Below are positions 1 through 7,622 of a stretch of DNA of 18,500 nucleotides, piece by piece. The DNA lies in NCBI GenBank assembly GCA_947464665.1, contig CANHXV010000019.1:1-18500 (forward strand), in the 5' to 3' direction. Each line of letters starts with the position of its first letter. Position 1 is the first letter of the stretch. Position numbers and translations under genes: made by a program. Origin of the DNA: Comamonadaceae bacterium. Its GTDB lineage: Bacteria; Pseudomonadota; Gammaproteobacteria; Burkholderiales; Burkholderiaceae_C. Under the pieces are notes generated by a model. It did not search any database. It was not told the origin of the DNA and worked only from the letters and a program-made list of their open reading frames with translations.

Positions 1-220
1 AAACCCAACCCTGCCGCCAAACACTGTCGTTTTGCAGTTCACGCCACGCAATGATTTGTGTGGCCTTGGAGAACACTGCTTCAATTTCCACATCTTGAAT
101 CGGATCGGTCGGCTGTTCGGGTTGAATCACCCGACTGACCAAAAAGTGCTTTTGTTTGGCGATGGGTTTGACCGCAGTCCACTTGGTCAACAGCAGTTTT
201 TTGGGGTTCAAAGGGTTCAT
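1..220 (-). CDS. Small Trp-rich TIGR02450-type protein, 3' end cut off by the window edge
   Basis: ATG at 220-218 opens a frame that stays open for at least 73 codons to the window start. It begins MNPLNPKKLLLTKWTAV, continues with KHFLVSRVI and an IQDVEIEAVFSK stretch, and reaches WREL and WRQGW near the end. The NPKKLLLTKWTAV opening and spaced tryptophans match the short (about 70-80 aa) Trp-rich TIGR02450 proteins of gamma- and betaproteobacteria, so nearly the whole protein is probably present. No biochemical role is established as far as I know. A GAGG ribosome-binding motif (234-231) overlaps the mltB stop codon and the gap to mltB is 12 nt, so it is probably co-transcribed and translationally coupled to mltB. 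An open frame on the plus strand here is its shadow. Confidence 0.8.
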   Translation of the reverse strand, partial: MNPLNPKKLLLTKWTAVKPIAKQKHFLVSRVIQPEQPTDPIQDVEIEAVFSKATQIIAWRELQNDSVWRQGWV

Positions 221-232
221 GCTTGAAGGCCC

Positions 233-1315
233 TCAGGGCTTGCTTGACATTTCTCGCGCCACTGCTTGGCCCAGGTCAATGACCGCCATGGCGTAGTAAC
301 TGCTCCAGTTGTAGCGGGTGATGGCATAGAAATTTTCTGTGCCAGCCACATAGCTGGCTGGGTCATTGCCATTGAGTAACTCAATCAACGCCAATGGCCC
401 CTTGTGTAACAAAGCTTCGCCTTCTATCACAGCACCTTTTGCCTGAAAGCTGTTGACGCTGAAAGTTGGCAAGATGTCTGGTGCCATGAGGGTATCCATG
501 TCCAGAAGTGAAGAATCAAACTTTACTGCGTAGTGGGTTGGCATGCCAGGCTGCCACTGAAAAGCTTTGAAGTAATTGGCCACAGAGCCAATGACATCGG
601 CAGGGTTATTGAACAAATCAATGTGTTTGTCGCCATCAAAATCGACTGCAAAGTTGGCCCAGCTTGATGGCATAAATTGGGGCAGTCCCATGGCCCCCGC
701 GTAGCTGCCCTTGGGTTGGCTAGGATTGATTTTTTCTTTCGAAGCCATCACCAAAAACTGTGCCAGTTCTTTGGAGAAAAAGGCCTGACGTTCTGTGGCT
801 CTTGGATGATCTTTCGGAAAGTCAAAGCTCAGGGTGCTCAATGCGTCTAAAACCCTGAAGTTGCCTGTATGTTGTCCGTAAAAAGTTTCAACGCCTATGA
901 CGCCCACAATGAGCCAAGGCGGCACGCCATAGATTTGCTCGGCTTGGTTGAGAAGCGTTTGGTGCCGCTGCCAAAACTTAAGGCCTGCCTGAATGCGTTT
1001 GGGTTCGATGAAGCGGGCACGGTAGGCCGTCCAATTTTTTTGACTGACCTGGGCGGGAGGCAAGATCAGTTTTGGGATGCTGGGAATCAGCTTGGCTTGG
1101 GCCAGTTGTGTTTTGACCCATTTGGGGTCTAGTTGGTTTTCCTGAGCCGCCCGCTCAGCCCACGCCATGGCATCGGGCCTTTTGGCATAGGAAGCCCCCG
1201 CAGCAGGCAGGGAGGATTTGTTTTTTGACTTTGATTTTTTGGCACTTTCGGCGGCTTGTGTGCCTGCTGAAATACACAGCCCCAAACTGATTATGATCAA
1301 AGTCAAAATTCGCAT
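233..1315 (-). CDS. mltB: Lytic murein transglycosylase B (GH103 family)
   Basis: A 360-aa protein that cleaves the MurNAc-GlcNAc bond of peptidoglycan with formation of 1,6-anhydroMurNAc. Residues 1-22 form a signal peptide (hydrophobic core, then SAGTQAA) followed by a Lys/Ser-rich linker. There is no lipobox Cys at the cleavage site (the only early Cys lies inside the hydrophobic core), so a soluble periplasmic form is likelier than a lipoprotein. The catalytic Glu is E143 in the motif GVIGVETFYG (138-147). The family motif GAMGLPQFMPSSW is at 207-219, followed by DFDGDKHIDL and the ANYF helix typical of SLT-2/MltB. The length fits the family. It is transcribed divergently from the gene at 1399, and the Trp-rich gene follows it. 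The ribosome-binding site is weak: AAAGG lies about 13 nt upstream of the ATG. No lesion seen. Confidence 0.93.
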   Translation of the reverse strand: MRILTLIIISLGLCISAGTQAAESAKKSKSKNKSSLPAAGASYAKRPDAMAWAERAAQENQLDPKWVKTQLAQAKLIPSIPKLILPPAQVSQKNWTAYRARFIEPKRIQAGLKFWQRHQTLLNQAEQIYGVPPWLIVGVIGVETFYGQHTGNFRVLDALSTLSFDFPKDHPRATERQAFFSKELAQFLVMASKEKINPSQPKGSYAGAMGLPQFMPSSWANFAVDFDGDKHIDLFNNPADVIGSVANYFKAFQWQPGMPTHYAVKFDSSLLDMDTLMAPDILPTFSVNSFQAKGAVIEGEALLHKGPLALIELLNGNDPASYVAGTENFYAITRYNWSSYYAMAVIDLGQAVAREMSSKP

Positions 1316-1398
1316 GGCTTGAGTTTAGCCTTTGAAATGCGTGCAGGTGTCGTGATAAGCTGAGCGCTTCACATTTTGTCCCTATTTTTTAAATACAC

Positions 1399-2352
1399 AT
1401 GGGCGCCACTGGCTTTTTCACGCACTCTGATTGTCGCTTGCACGATATGGGCGAGGGTCACCCTGAGTGTCCCCAGCGCCTAGACGCCATTGAAGATCGC
1501 TTGCTCATTACGGGGCTAGATCACGCCTTAGATCGCAGAGAGCCTTCACCAGCCTCCTTGGCAGATATTGAATTGGCGCACGGCCGCATGTATGTGGCTT
1601 CGCTCAGAGGCTTGAGTGACGCACTGGCTGAAGACATACAGGCGGGCGGTCCTTCGCACACAGCGCTTGATCCTGACACATCCATGAACGTGCATACCTG
1701 GCAAGCTGCCTTGCGCTCCGCTGGCGCGGCCTTGGACGCCACCGATGCTGTCATTGCGGGTGAATTGGAAAACGCTTTCTGCGCGGTTCGTCCGCCAGGC
1801 CACCATGCCTGTCGCGACAAGGCCATGGGCTTTTGCTTTTTCAACAATGTGGCCATTGCAGCCAAATACGCCTTAGAGCGCCATGGTCTGAAACGTGTCG
1901 CCATTGTTGATTTTGATGTGCACCATGGCAATGGCACCGAAGACATTGTGGCAGGTGATGAACGTATTTTGATGGTCAGCTTTTTTCAGCATCCGTTTTA
2001 CCCTGAGGGCGGCGCTCTCAAGAACGATGCCAATTTGGTCAATTTGCCTGTACCTGCTTACACCAAGGGCATGGACATTCGAGAGTTGATCGAGATGATG
2101 TGGATCCCTCGCTTAGAAGCTCATCGACCTGAACTTATTTTCATCAGTGCAGGATTTGACGCTCATCGGGAAGACGATTTGGGGCAGTTGGGCTTGGTCG
2201 AACAAGACTATGTCTGGATAACTCAGCGCATCAAAGACGTTGCGCTTAAATATGCCAAGGGCCGAATCGTGAGCTGCTTAGAGGGTGGCTACAACCTGAG
2301 TGCTTTGTCCCGCAGTGTTGAGGCGCATCTCCGCGTCTTGGCCGACGTTTGA
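1399..2352 (+). CDS. Histone-deacetylase-family amidohydrolase (acetoin utilization/APAH-like)
   Basis: A 317-aa protein of the arginase/deacetylase fold, probably a cytoplasmic zinc-dependent deacetylase acting on acetylated polyamines, acetyl-lysine or similar amides; the substrate cannot be read from sequence. It has the N-terminal HPECPQRLDAIEDRL signature (21-35), the catalytic His pair in RPPGHHA (H135, H136), and the metal-binding motif DFDVHHGNG (ligands D173 and H175). The third ligand is D254 in SAGFDAH, and Y298 in LEGGYNL is the transition-state Tyr position. All catalytic residues are present and the length is normal. No Shine-Dalgarno motif precedes the ATG: the upstream 25 nt are AT-rich. 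Even so the ATG fits the family N terminus. The MscS gene follows 21 nt after the stop, so the two probably form one unit. There is no gene for histones or acetoin metabolism nearby to suggest a partner. Confidence 0.9.
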   Translation: MGATGFFTHSDCRLHDMGEGHPECPQRLDAIEDRLLITGLDHALDRREPSPASLADIELAHGRMYVASLRGLSDALAEDIQAGGPSHTALDPDTSMNVHTWQAALRSAGAALDATDAVIAGELENAFCAVRPPGHHACRDKAMGFCFFNNVAIAAKYALERHGLKRVAIVDFDVHHGNGTEDIVAGDERILMVSFFQHPFYPEGGALKNDANLVNLPVPAYTKGMDIRELIEMMWIPRLEAHRPELIFISAGFDAHREDDLGQLGLVEQDYVWITQRIKDVALKYAKGRIVSCLEGGYNLSALSRSVEAHLRVLADV

Positions 2353-2360
2353 AGATTTTC

Positions 2361-2365
2361 AAGGA
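2361..2365 (+). promoter_or_regulatory. Ribosome-binding site deciding a TTG start for the MscS gene
   Basis: AAGGA lies 8 nt upstream of TTG at 2374. The in-frame ATGs at 2392 and 2395 and the later one at 2425 have no comparable motif at good spacing, so TTG at 2374 is preferred as the start. A start at 2392 would remove only six residues and would not change the protein's architecture. Confidence 0.6.
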
Positions 2366-2373
2366 CATCAACT

Positions 2374-3645
2374 TTGACCAACACGCCAATCATGATGAGC
2401 AACCCCACTTTATGGTGGTCGCAAATGAACACGCAGGAAGTCACTCAAGAACTTGTCTTATTCTTGGCTTGCATTGCCATGACTTGGTTTCTGGTATGGG
2501 GTGTTCGCCGCACCACGCAGCAGTGGGATTTGTCTGTTCTGTTGGGTCGCCGTCTTTTAGATGGCGTGTTGTTCCCTTCACTTTTATTGGGCATGGTTTT
2601 CGTCACGAGAGCAGTATGGGCAAAATCACACCCTGTTTGGATCTTAGATTTCCTAATACCCGTCTGTTTGTCTTTGGCAGTCATTCGATTGGGGGTGAAG
2701 GTTCTTCAAGTCACTTTCAAATCTGCAGAGTGGGTGACACCCATTGAAAGAAGTCTCTCTTGGCTGGCATGGGCTGCCGTTGTTCTGTGGTTGACCGGTT
2801 TGCTGCCTTTGGTGCTCGAAGAGTTAGACCAAATCAAGTGGAAAATTGGCACTTCACATCTGTCCGTCAGAACCCTCATTGAGGGTGGCTTGACTGCTTG
2901 CTTGGTTCTGTTGCTCACTCTTTGGGTGTCCTCTGCCATCGAAGCCAAATTGCTCAAATCTTCCTCTGGCAGTGAATTGTCGCTGCGCAAGGCAGCGAGC
3001 AATGCGGTCACTTCTTTGCTGATGTTTGTGGGCTTGATGTTGTCTTTGTCCGCGGTTGGCATTGACCTCACAGCACTCTCTGTATTAGGGGGCGCGGTAG
3101 GTGTGGGTATCGGTTTTGGTTTGCAAAAGTTGGCAGCCAATTACGTCAGCGGTTTTGTGATCTTGGCCGAGCGCAGCATGCGCATTGGCGACAGTGTCAA
3201 AGTAGATGACTTTGAAGGACGCATCTCCGATATCAAAGCGCGTTACACCGTCATTCGATCACTGACAGGGCGTGAATCTATCGTACCCAACGAAATGCTG
3301 ATTAACAGCCGAGTTGAAAATTTGTCATTAGCCGATTCGCGCATCTTGCAGTCGACCCAGGTCACTGTTGCCTATGGCACGGATGTCGATGAGGTGATGC
3401 AACTTCTGATGCAGGCCTGCGAGACGCAAAACAAAGTCTTGAAAGATCCTTTGCCATTTGTCACACTCACCAATTTTGGCGCTGATGGCTTGGAGTTTGG
3501 CGCCCATTATTGGGTCGATGAACAACAGGCTGGTTTGTTGACTTTGAAGTCAGAAATTAACATTCGAATATTGCAGCTGCTGCAGGCAAAGGGCATTGAA
3601 ATTCCATACCCTCAGCGTGTGGTCCACACCCGCAGCTTGCTCTGA
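2374..3645 (+). CDS. MscS-family mechanosensitive ion channel
   Basis: A 423-aa inner-membrane channel from a TTG start; it should gate under membrane tension and release solutes during hypo-osmotic shock. About five hydrophobic helices (near 27-45, 60-82, 88-111, 127-148 and 168-188) precede the pore helix. The pore segment, about 212-266, carries the Gly/Ala-rich run VGVGIGFGLQKLAANYVSG (242-260) and FVILAER, the hallmark of MscS TM3. The cytoplasmic beta domain starts at RIGDSVKV (270-277) and includes IVPNEMLINSRVEN (303-316). A C-terminal GIEIPYPQR (407-415) is also typical. With more helices than E. coli MscS (286 aa, three helices), it resembles medium-length six-helix members such as YbdG-like proteins, but I cannot assign a subfamily. 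It lies 21 nt after the deacetylase-family gene and converges on the hydrolase gene across a 51-bp gap without a clear terminator. Confidence 0.92.
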   Translation: MTNTPIMMSNPTLWWSQMNTQEVTQELVLFLACIAMTWFLVWGVRRTTQQWDLSVLLGRRLLDGVLFPSLLLGMVFVTRAVWAKSHPVWILDFLIPVCLSLAVIRLGVKVLQVTFKSAEWVTPIERSLSWLAWAAVVLWLTGLLPLVLEELDQIKWKIGTSHLSVRTLIEGGLTACLVLLLTLWVSSAIEAKLLKSSSGSELSLRKAASNAVTSLLMFVGLMLSLSAVGIDLTALSVLGGAVGVGIGFGLQKLAANYVSGFVILAERSMRIGDSVKVDDFEGRISDIKARYTVIRSLTGRESIVPNEMLINSRVENLSLADSRILQSTQVTVAYGTDVDEVMQLLMQACETQNKVLKDPLPFVTLTNFGADGLEFGAHYWVDEQQAGLLTLKSEINIRILQLLQAKGIEIPYPQRVVHTRSLL

Positions 3646-3696
3646 TACTGCGCGTCTTGTAGGAGCGCAATCACTGATTAAGTTAGTGCACTGCAT

Positions 3697-4644
3697 TTAC
3701 CGGTGCAAGTTGGCCTTCAATGCCGATGCACACAAACTGACCGCTGTGTTGGCCTCTTGCATCACGCGCCCCATGGTGATGAAACCATGAATTTGACGTT
3801 CAAAACAAATGTATTGCGAAGAGACGCCGGCTTTAGTCAGTGCGTTGGCATACATCAAACCTTCATCGCGCAGGGGATCGAAGCCCGCTGTCATGACAAA
3901 AGCGGGAGGCAGTCCTGCGTGACTGTCGGCCAGCTGAGGCGAGGCGCGCCAATCTTTGGCGTCTTCGCGGTTGCGCAAATAATTTTCGGTGTAGTAGGCA
4001 ATGGACTCTTTGGTGAGCATGTAGCCTTTGCCATTGGCGTGATAGGACGCGGTGTCTTGCCACATGATGGTGGCAGGATAAATGAGCAACTGAAAAGCGG
4101 GTTGGCCTGCCAGACCTTTTTGATCGCGCAGTCCAATGCAGGCTGCGGCAGACAAATTGCCGCCTGCACTGTCACCCCCTACAGCAATTCGATGGGGGTC
4201 AATGCCTAAACTTGCAGCTTGCGACACAGTCCAATTGAAAGCTGCTACGGTATCTTCGTAAGCAGCTGGAAATTTGTGTTCTGGCCCCATGCGGTAATCC
4301 ACTGAAACCACCACCACCTCTGCTTGCAGACACAGACTTCTGCACAGCACGTCGTGCGTGTCGAGGTCGCCAATGGTCCAGCCGCCACCATGAAGGTAGA
4401 CCAAACCAGGCAGGACCTTTTGAGTTTGTGCGGCGTGAGGGTGATACACCCTGACCGGCACATTCACGCCGTTGGCTGAAAACACTGTGTCTTCTACTTT
4501 GAAAACTTCTGGTGCATCGGGCTGCGTGAACGCGCGGCGAGATCGATAGGACGCACGTGCTTCTGTGGGTGAAAGGGTGTTCACTGGCGGAACACCTTTT
4601 TCAATCATGAGCTGCATTAGGGCTTGGGCTTGTGGGTCTAGCAT
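3697..4644 (-). CDS. HSL-family alpha/beta hydrolase (esterase/lipase)
   Basis: A 315-aa carboxylesterase of the hormone-sensitive-lipase (bacterial family IV) type. HGGGW at 85-89 supplies the oxyanion hole, and the nucleophile is S159 in GGDSAGGN. The acid is D256 in FDPLRDE and the base is H286 in QIHGF, so the triad is complete. YRMGPEHKFPAAYED (117-131) is another family hallmark. No signal peptide, so cytoplasmic. I chose ATG at 4644, which starts 2 nt after the dctM stop. The frame runs open further upstream to 4863, but that part lies inside dctM and gives non-family sequence. The tight spacing means translation is probably coupled to dctM, making this the last gene of the TRAP operon. 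By inference it acts on an ester or lactone related to the TRAP solute; the actual substrate is unknown. Confidence 0.9.
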   Translation of the reverse strand: MLDPQAQALMQLMIEKGVPPVNTLSPTEARASYRSRRAFTQPDAPEVFKVEDTVFSANGVNVPVRVYHPHAAQTQKVLPGLVYLHGGGWTIGDLDTHDVLCRSLCLQAEVVVVSVDYRMGPEHKFPAAYEDTVAAFNWTVSQAASLGIDPHRIAVGGDSAGGNLSAAACIGLRDQKGLAGQPAFQLLIYPATIMWQDTASYHANGKGYMLTKESIAYYTENYLRNREDAKDWRASPQLADSHAGLPPAFVMTAGFDPLRDEGLMYANALTKAGVSSQYICFERQIHGFITMGRVMQEANTAVSLCASALKANLHR

Positions 4645-4646
4645 GT

Positions 4647-5939
4647 TCAATCCATCATCGAAGGTAACCACAGGCTGATGCTGGGGAAGGCCAGCAAAAT
4701 ACCCAGCGTGATAATCAGTACCACCACCATGGGCCATACGCCCCGAAAGATGGCGCCGAGACCGACGTTGGGCAACAGGGCGTTCAGCACAAATAGATTC
4801 ATGCCGACGGGTGGAGATATCAATCCAATTTGAATCACCATCACGATCAGAACACCAAACCAAACGGGGTCAAAACCTAATTGCACGACAATGGGGAAAA
4901 ACAATGGAATGGTGAGTAGAACCATGGTCAGTTCTTCCATGACGGTGCCTAACACCACATAAATCAACATCATGGCCGCGACAATCATGATTGGAGACAG
5001 CCCTAAGTTGGTGATCCAGTCTTTGAGCTCAAATGGCAAGCTGGTGTAGTTGACGAAATTGGCAAAAATCGTGGCGGCAATCAATAAGGTGAACAACATA
5101 GCAGTGGTTCGAGCTGATTCGATGAGAACCTCCATGAATACCTTCCAGCTCAAGGCTTTGCGGGCTAGTGCAAATAGGAATGCACCTGTTGCTCCCATGC
5201 CTGCGCCCTCTGTGGCGGTGAAGAAGCCCCCATAAATACCACCCAACACCAGCAGCACCAAAACCAAAACACCCCAGATTCCGCGCACAGCTTGTAAGCG
5301 TTGTGACCAGTTGAATTTTTCACCAGCAGGCGCGTGCTCCGGGTCGTGCCAAGTCATCAAGACAACCGCCACCATCATGAGGCAGGCTGTCAAAATACCA
5401 GGCAGAACCCCTGCTGCAAACAATTTACCAATGTGTGTTTCTGTGATGATGCCGTAGATGACGAGAATGGTTGAGGGAGGGATCATGATGCCCAAAGTGC
5501 CGCCTGCAGCGATCACTCCTGTGGACAATGCATCGCTGTAACCCAGTCTTTTCATGGAGGGGTAAGCCACTTTGCCCATCGTGGCTGCTGTGGCAATGGA
5601 TGAGCCACAAATGGCACCAAATCCCGCGCAAGCTGCAATGGTGGCATGCGCCACTCCGCCCTTGCGGTGTCCAATGAAGGTATAAGCCGCATGAAAAAGC
5701 TCATGCGCCAAACCAGCGCGTGCTACAAAATTGCCCATCAAGATAAACAGTGGTATGACGGATAAGGTGTATGCGAAACCGGTCTCGTGAACAACTTGAG
5801 CGGTACTGGCCAAGGCCGGCAACCAGCCGCGTGTCAAGCCAATACCCACAACGCCTACCAAGCCCATGGAAAAAGCCAAGGGCATGCGCAAAAGTGCCAG
5901 CACAAAGATGGCCAAGAATCCAAGCAAGGCTTCGGTCAC
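4647..5939 (-). CDS. dctM: TRAP transporter large permease subunit (DctM type)
   Basis: A 430-aa inner-membrane protein, the ion-coupled translocating subunit of a tripartite ATP-independent periplasmic transporter. It has about 12 hydrophobic segments. Signature stretches include FGAICGSSIATAATMG (107-122), GGTLGIMIPPST (146-157) and AAGVLPGIL (175-183), followed by repeated hydrophobic segments up to the C terminus ending in SMMD. The length is normal for the DctM family. Its ATG overlaps the dctQ stop by 4 nt and the hydrolase ATG begins 2 nt after its stop, so all three cistrons are coupled. Solute identity is set mainly by the DctP subunit and cannot be told from this protein. Confidence 0.95.
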   Translation of the reverse strand: MTEALLGFLAIFVLALLRMPLAFSMGLVGVVGIGLTRGWLPALASTAQVVHETGFAYTLSVIPLFILMGNFVARAGLAHELFHAAYTFIGHRKGGVAHATIAACAGFGAICGSSIATAATMGKVAYPSMKRLGYSDALSTGVIAAGGTLGIMIPPSTILVIYGIITETHIGKLFAAGVLPGILTACLMMVAVVLMTWHDPEHAPAGEKFNWSQRLQAVRGIWGVLVLVLLVLGGIYGGFFTATEGAGMGATGAFLFALARKALSWKVFMEVLIESARTTAMLFTLLIAATIFANFVNYTSLPFELKDWITNLGLSPIMIVAAMMLIYVVLGTVMEELTMVLLTIPLFFPIVVQLGFDPVWFGVLIVMVIQIGLISPPVGMNLFVLNALLPNVGLGAIFRGVWPMVVVLIITLGILLAFPSISLWLPSMMD

Positions 5940-6418
5940 AACGTGCCTCCGTCTGAGACATTTCTATCTTGGGGTAGAAATGCTTTCGCCAGATGAACCA
6001 AGCCAGCCAGACAACATAAAAAACCCATGCCGTGAATGAATGGAGCCTTGGTGATTTTGAGTTGGGCTGTTGTTTCGCCCGTAGCAGCAAACTCAGCGCC
6101 TGTTTGCCACATGAGATAAGCCAGGCTAAACAGCAAAGCTGCGCAGATGATGTGAATTAGACCTTGTTGAATTTTTCGAACCCAACTCGGCAGCATGCTG
6201 TCCAACGAGTCGAACACCACGTGCTCGCCTTTCAGTGAGACTAAGGGGAGTGCCGCAAAAATCACCACGACCATCAACAATTCGGTCAGCTCCAACGAAC
6301 CAGTGATGGAATGTGACATCATCTTTCTGCCTGAGACATCAAAAAATGTCAGCATCATGATGGCAAACAAGGCGAGACCAGCAAGGGTTCCGCACAGAAT
6401 TTCAAGTAATTTATTCAA
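5936..6418 (-). CDS. dctQ: TRAP transporter small permease subunit (DctQ type)
   Basis: A 160-aa membrane protein with four hydrophobic helices (about 7-27, 44-62, 88-105 and 129-145), the standard DctQ layout. The DVSGRKMM stretch after helix 1 matches the family's FDVxxR motif. The start is TTG at 6418 with only a weak purine-rich stretch (AAAAG) before it. There is no in-frame ATG before the first membrane helix, so TTG is the only sensible start. An out-of-frame ATG GGT TAA mini-ORF lies just upstream. The gene starts only 12 nt after the U-tract of a terminator-like hairpin that separates it from dctP. Both features suggest it is made in much smaller amounts than the binding protein. It overlaps dctM by 4 nt. 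Confidence 0.9.
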   Translation of the reverse strand: MNKLLEILCGTLAGLALFAIMMLTFFDVSGRKMMSHSITGSLELTELLMVVVIFAALPLVSLKGEHVVFDSLDSMLPSWVRKIQQGLIHIICAALLFSLAYLMWQTGAEFAATGETTAQLKITKAPFIHGMGFLCCLAGLVHLAKAFLPQDRNVSDGGTL

Positions 6419-6430
6419 CTTTTAACCCAT

Positions 6431-6464
6431 AAAAAAACGGTATTTGCTGTGAGGGCAAATACCG
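6431..6464 (-). terminator. Intercistronic intrinsic terminator between dctP and dctQ
   Basis: On the minus strand a perfect 10-bp stem, CGGTATTTGC / GCAAATACCG (arms 6464-6455 and 6447-6438), with a 7-nt loop is followed directly by seven T residues (6437-6431). This is a textbook Rho-independent terminator. It sits inside the TRAP operon, with dctQ beginning at 6418. Unless there is a second promoter, it must be leaky, giving abundant dctP mRNA and less dctQM-hydrolase mRNA. Confidence 0.82.
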
Positions 6465-6478
6465 CTGGTACTCTCTAG

Positions 6479-6503
6479 TTCCCTAAAGCCTCAGCCTAGG
6501 GAA
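6479..6503 (-). other. Stem-loop just after the dctP stop codon
   Basis: TTCCCTA (6479-6485) pairs with TAGGGAA (6497-6503) around an 11-nt loop. It lies 7 nt after the dctP stop and just before the terminator hairpin, with no T-tract of its own. The likely role is to stabilise the 3' end of the short dctP transcript against exonucleases, by analogy with other binding-protein operons. This is inferred. Confidence 0.45.
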
Positions 6504-6510
6504 ACTTTGA

Positions 6511-7533
6511 TCACTTTTGCTTTTGCAGCTTTGCGATTTCAGCGCGAAACTCTGCCAATGTACCCGAGGGGTCTTTCAGACCTTTGGATTTGGCGGCCAG
6601 GACCCAGTCACGCTCGAGCTTGCTGACACGCACTGTGATGCCACTGACAAAACTGTTGTCGGCTTTGATGACTTTAACGCCATTTTTTTGCATATTTGCC
6701 AAAGCCTGATCATCCACACGGTCCCACGCTTTTCCAAATCGACTTGCCACGGCTTCACCAGACAATTCATCCACCACTTTTTTGTCTTGGGCTGAAAGGC
6801 TGTTGTATTTGGCCGGGTTCATCATGAACACGAAGCTTGTATTGTAGAGACCGCCTTGAATCTGAGTGGCATGCTTGATGATCTTGTCAATTTTGAATGA
6901 GTCTGTTGACTCTGCGGGGAACAGTGTTCCATCCATCACGCCGCTTGATAAAAGTTCAAAAGATTCAGGCGCTGGTTTGAGTGTGACATTCATGTCCAGC
7001 TGTTTTGAGATTTCATTGACCATGCCACCGCCAACGCGGAATTTAAGACCTGAAAGGTCTTCTACGCGGGTAATGGGTTTTTTGGTGTTGAAAATGATTC
7101 CTGGGCCATGGGTGAAATAGCCCAATACTTTGACACCTTGGTGCTCAGCTGTGAATTCTGGGTGCTTGCTGGCAACGCGGTTGAAAGCCACAGACAAGGG
7201 CTCGGCACGGTCACCCAGGAAAGGGAACTCGGCCATTTGTGTCAGAACAAATCGACCTGGAGTGTAGCCATGAACAGTGAATGAAACATCGACCAAGCCG
7301 TTTCTGACGGCATCAAAGGTGCCTGGTGCTGGCGTTACTGCTCGGGGGAGGATGTTGCAACGAACTCGATTGGATGTTTTAGCGGCCAGGTCATCACACC
7401 ATTCTTTTTGGGAGACAGAAAGGCCGTGGGTGGGGGGCACCCAGCTTGAGACAGTCAAAACGGTTTGTGCTTGTGCCAAGCCGCTGAAGCCAGCGAGTGT
7501 TGCCGCTGCCACGGCCATCAATGATTTTTTCAT
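6511..7533 (-). CDS. dctP: TRAP transporter periplasmic solute-binding protein (DctP type)
   Basis: A 340-aa extracytoplasmic receptor that captures the solute, usually an organic acid, and delivers it to DctQM. Residues 1-23 are a signal peptide (MKKSLMAVAAATLAG, then GLAQAQ). The mature part carries the family pattern ending in DLSGLKFRVGGG (159-170), where R166 is the conserved Arg that salt-bridges the substrate carboxylate. Two Cys, C46 and C59, fall early in the mature protein and could form a disulfide. I chose ATG at 7533, with GGAG at 7544-7541 and 7-nt spacing. An in-frame ATG at 7566 would add 11 residues ahead of a perfect signal peptide. The nearest gene upstream is the divergent etfB. 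The ligand is unknown; a carboxylate is inferred from the conserved Arg. Confidence 0.93.
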   Translation of the reverse strand: MKKSLMAVAAATLAGFSGLAQAQTVLTVSSWVPPTHGLSVSQKEWCDDLAAKTSNRVRCNILPRAVTPAPGTFDAVRNGLVDVSFTVHGYTPGRFVLTQMAEFPFLGDRAEPLSVAFNRVASKHPEFTAEHQGVKVLGYFTHGPGIIFNTKKPITRVEDLSGLKFRVGGGMVNEISKQLDMNVTLKPAPESFELLSSGVMDGTLFPAESTDSFKIDKIIKHATQIQGGLYNTSFVFMMNPAKYNSLSAQDKKVVDELSGEAVASRFGKAWDRVDDQALANMQKNGVKVIKADNSFVSGITVRVSKLERDWVLAAKSKGLKDPSGTLAEFRAEIAKLQKQK

Positions 7534-7573
7534 CTGAGTGCTCCATTTAATGGTTACAAAATACAACCGTGAA

Positions 7574-7622
7574 ACCGATTGTTTAGCATTTAAATCTTAA
7601 CCTGAATTAACCTACCGATTGG
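7574..7622. repeat. Pair of 8-bp direct repeats upstream of dctP
   Basis: ACCGATTG occurs at 7574-7581 and again at 7615-7622, a 41-bp (about four helical turns) centre-to-centre spacing, 41 and 82 bp upstream of the dctP ATG. The spacing on one face of the helix would suit a dimeric or looping regulator of the TRAP operon. This is inference; 8-bp repeats can also arise by chance. Confidence 0.35.

Noticed and set aside
32..226. Open frame of 64 codons on the plus strand
   Set aside because: It is antisense to the Trp-rich protein gene at 220-1, which has a recognisable family sequence and a ribosome-binding site.
3646..3696. Possible bidirectional terminator between the MscS and hydrolase genes
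   Set aside because: Only an imperfect CACTGA/TTAGTG pairing is present and there is no T-tract on either strand.
4645..4863. Extension of the hydrolase frame upstream into dctM
   Set aside because: The residues are Arg/His-rich out-of-frame dctM sequence; the ATG at 4644 fits the family and is coupled to the dctM stop.
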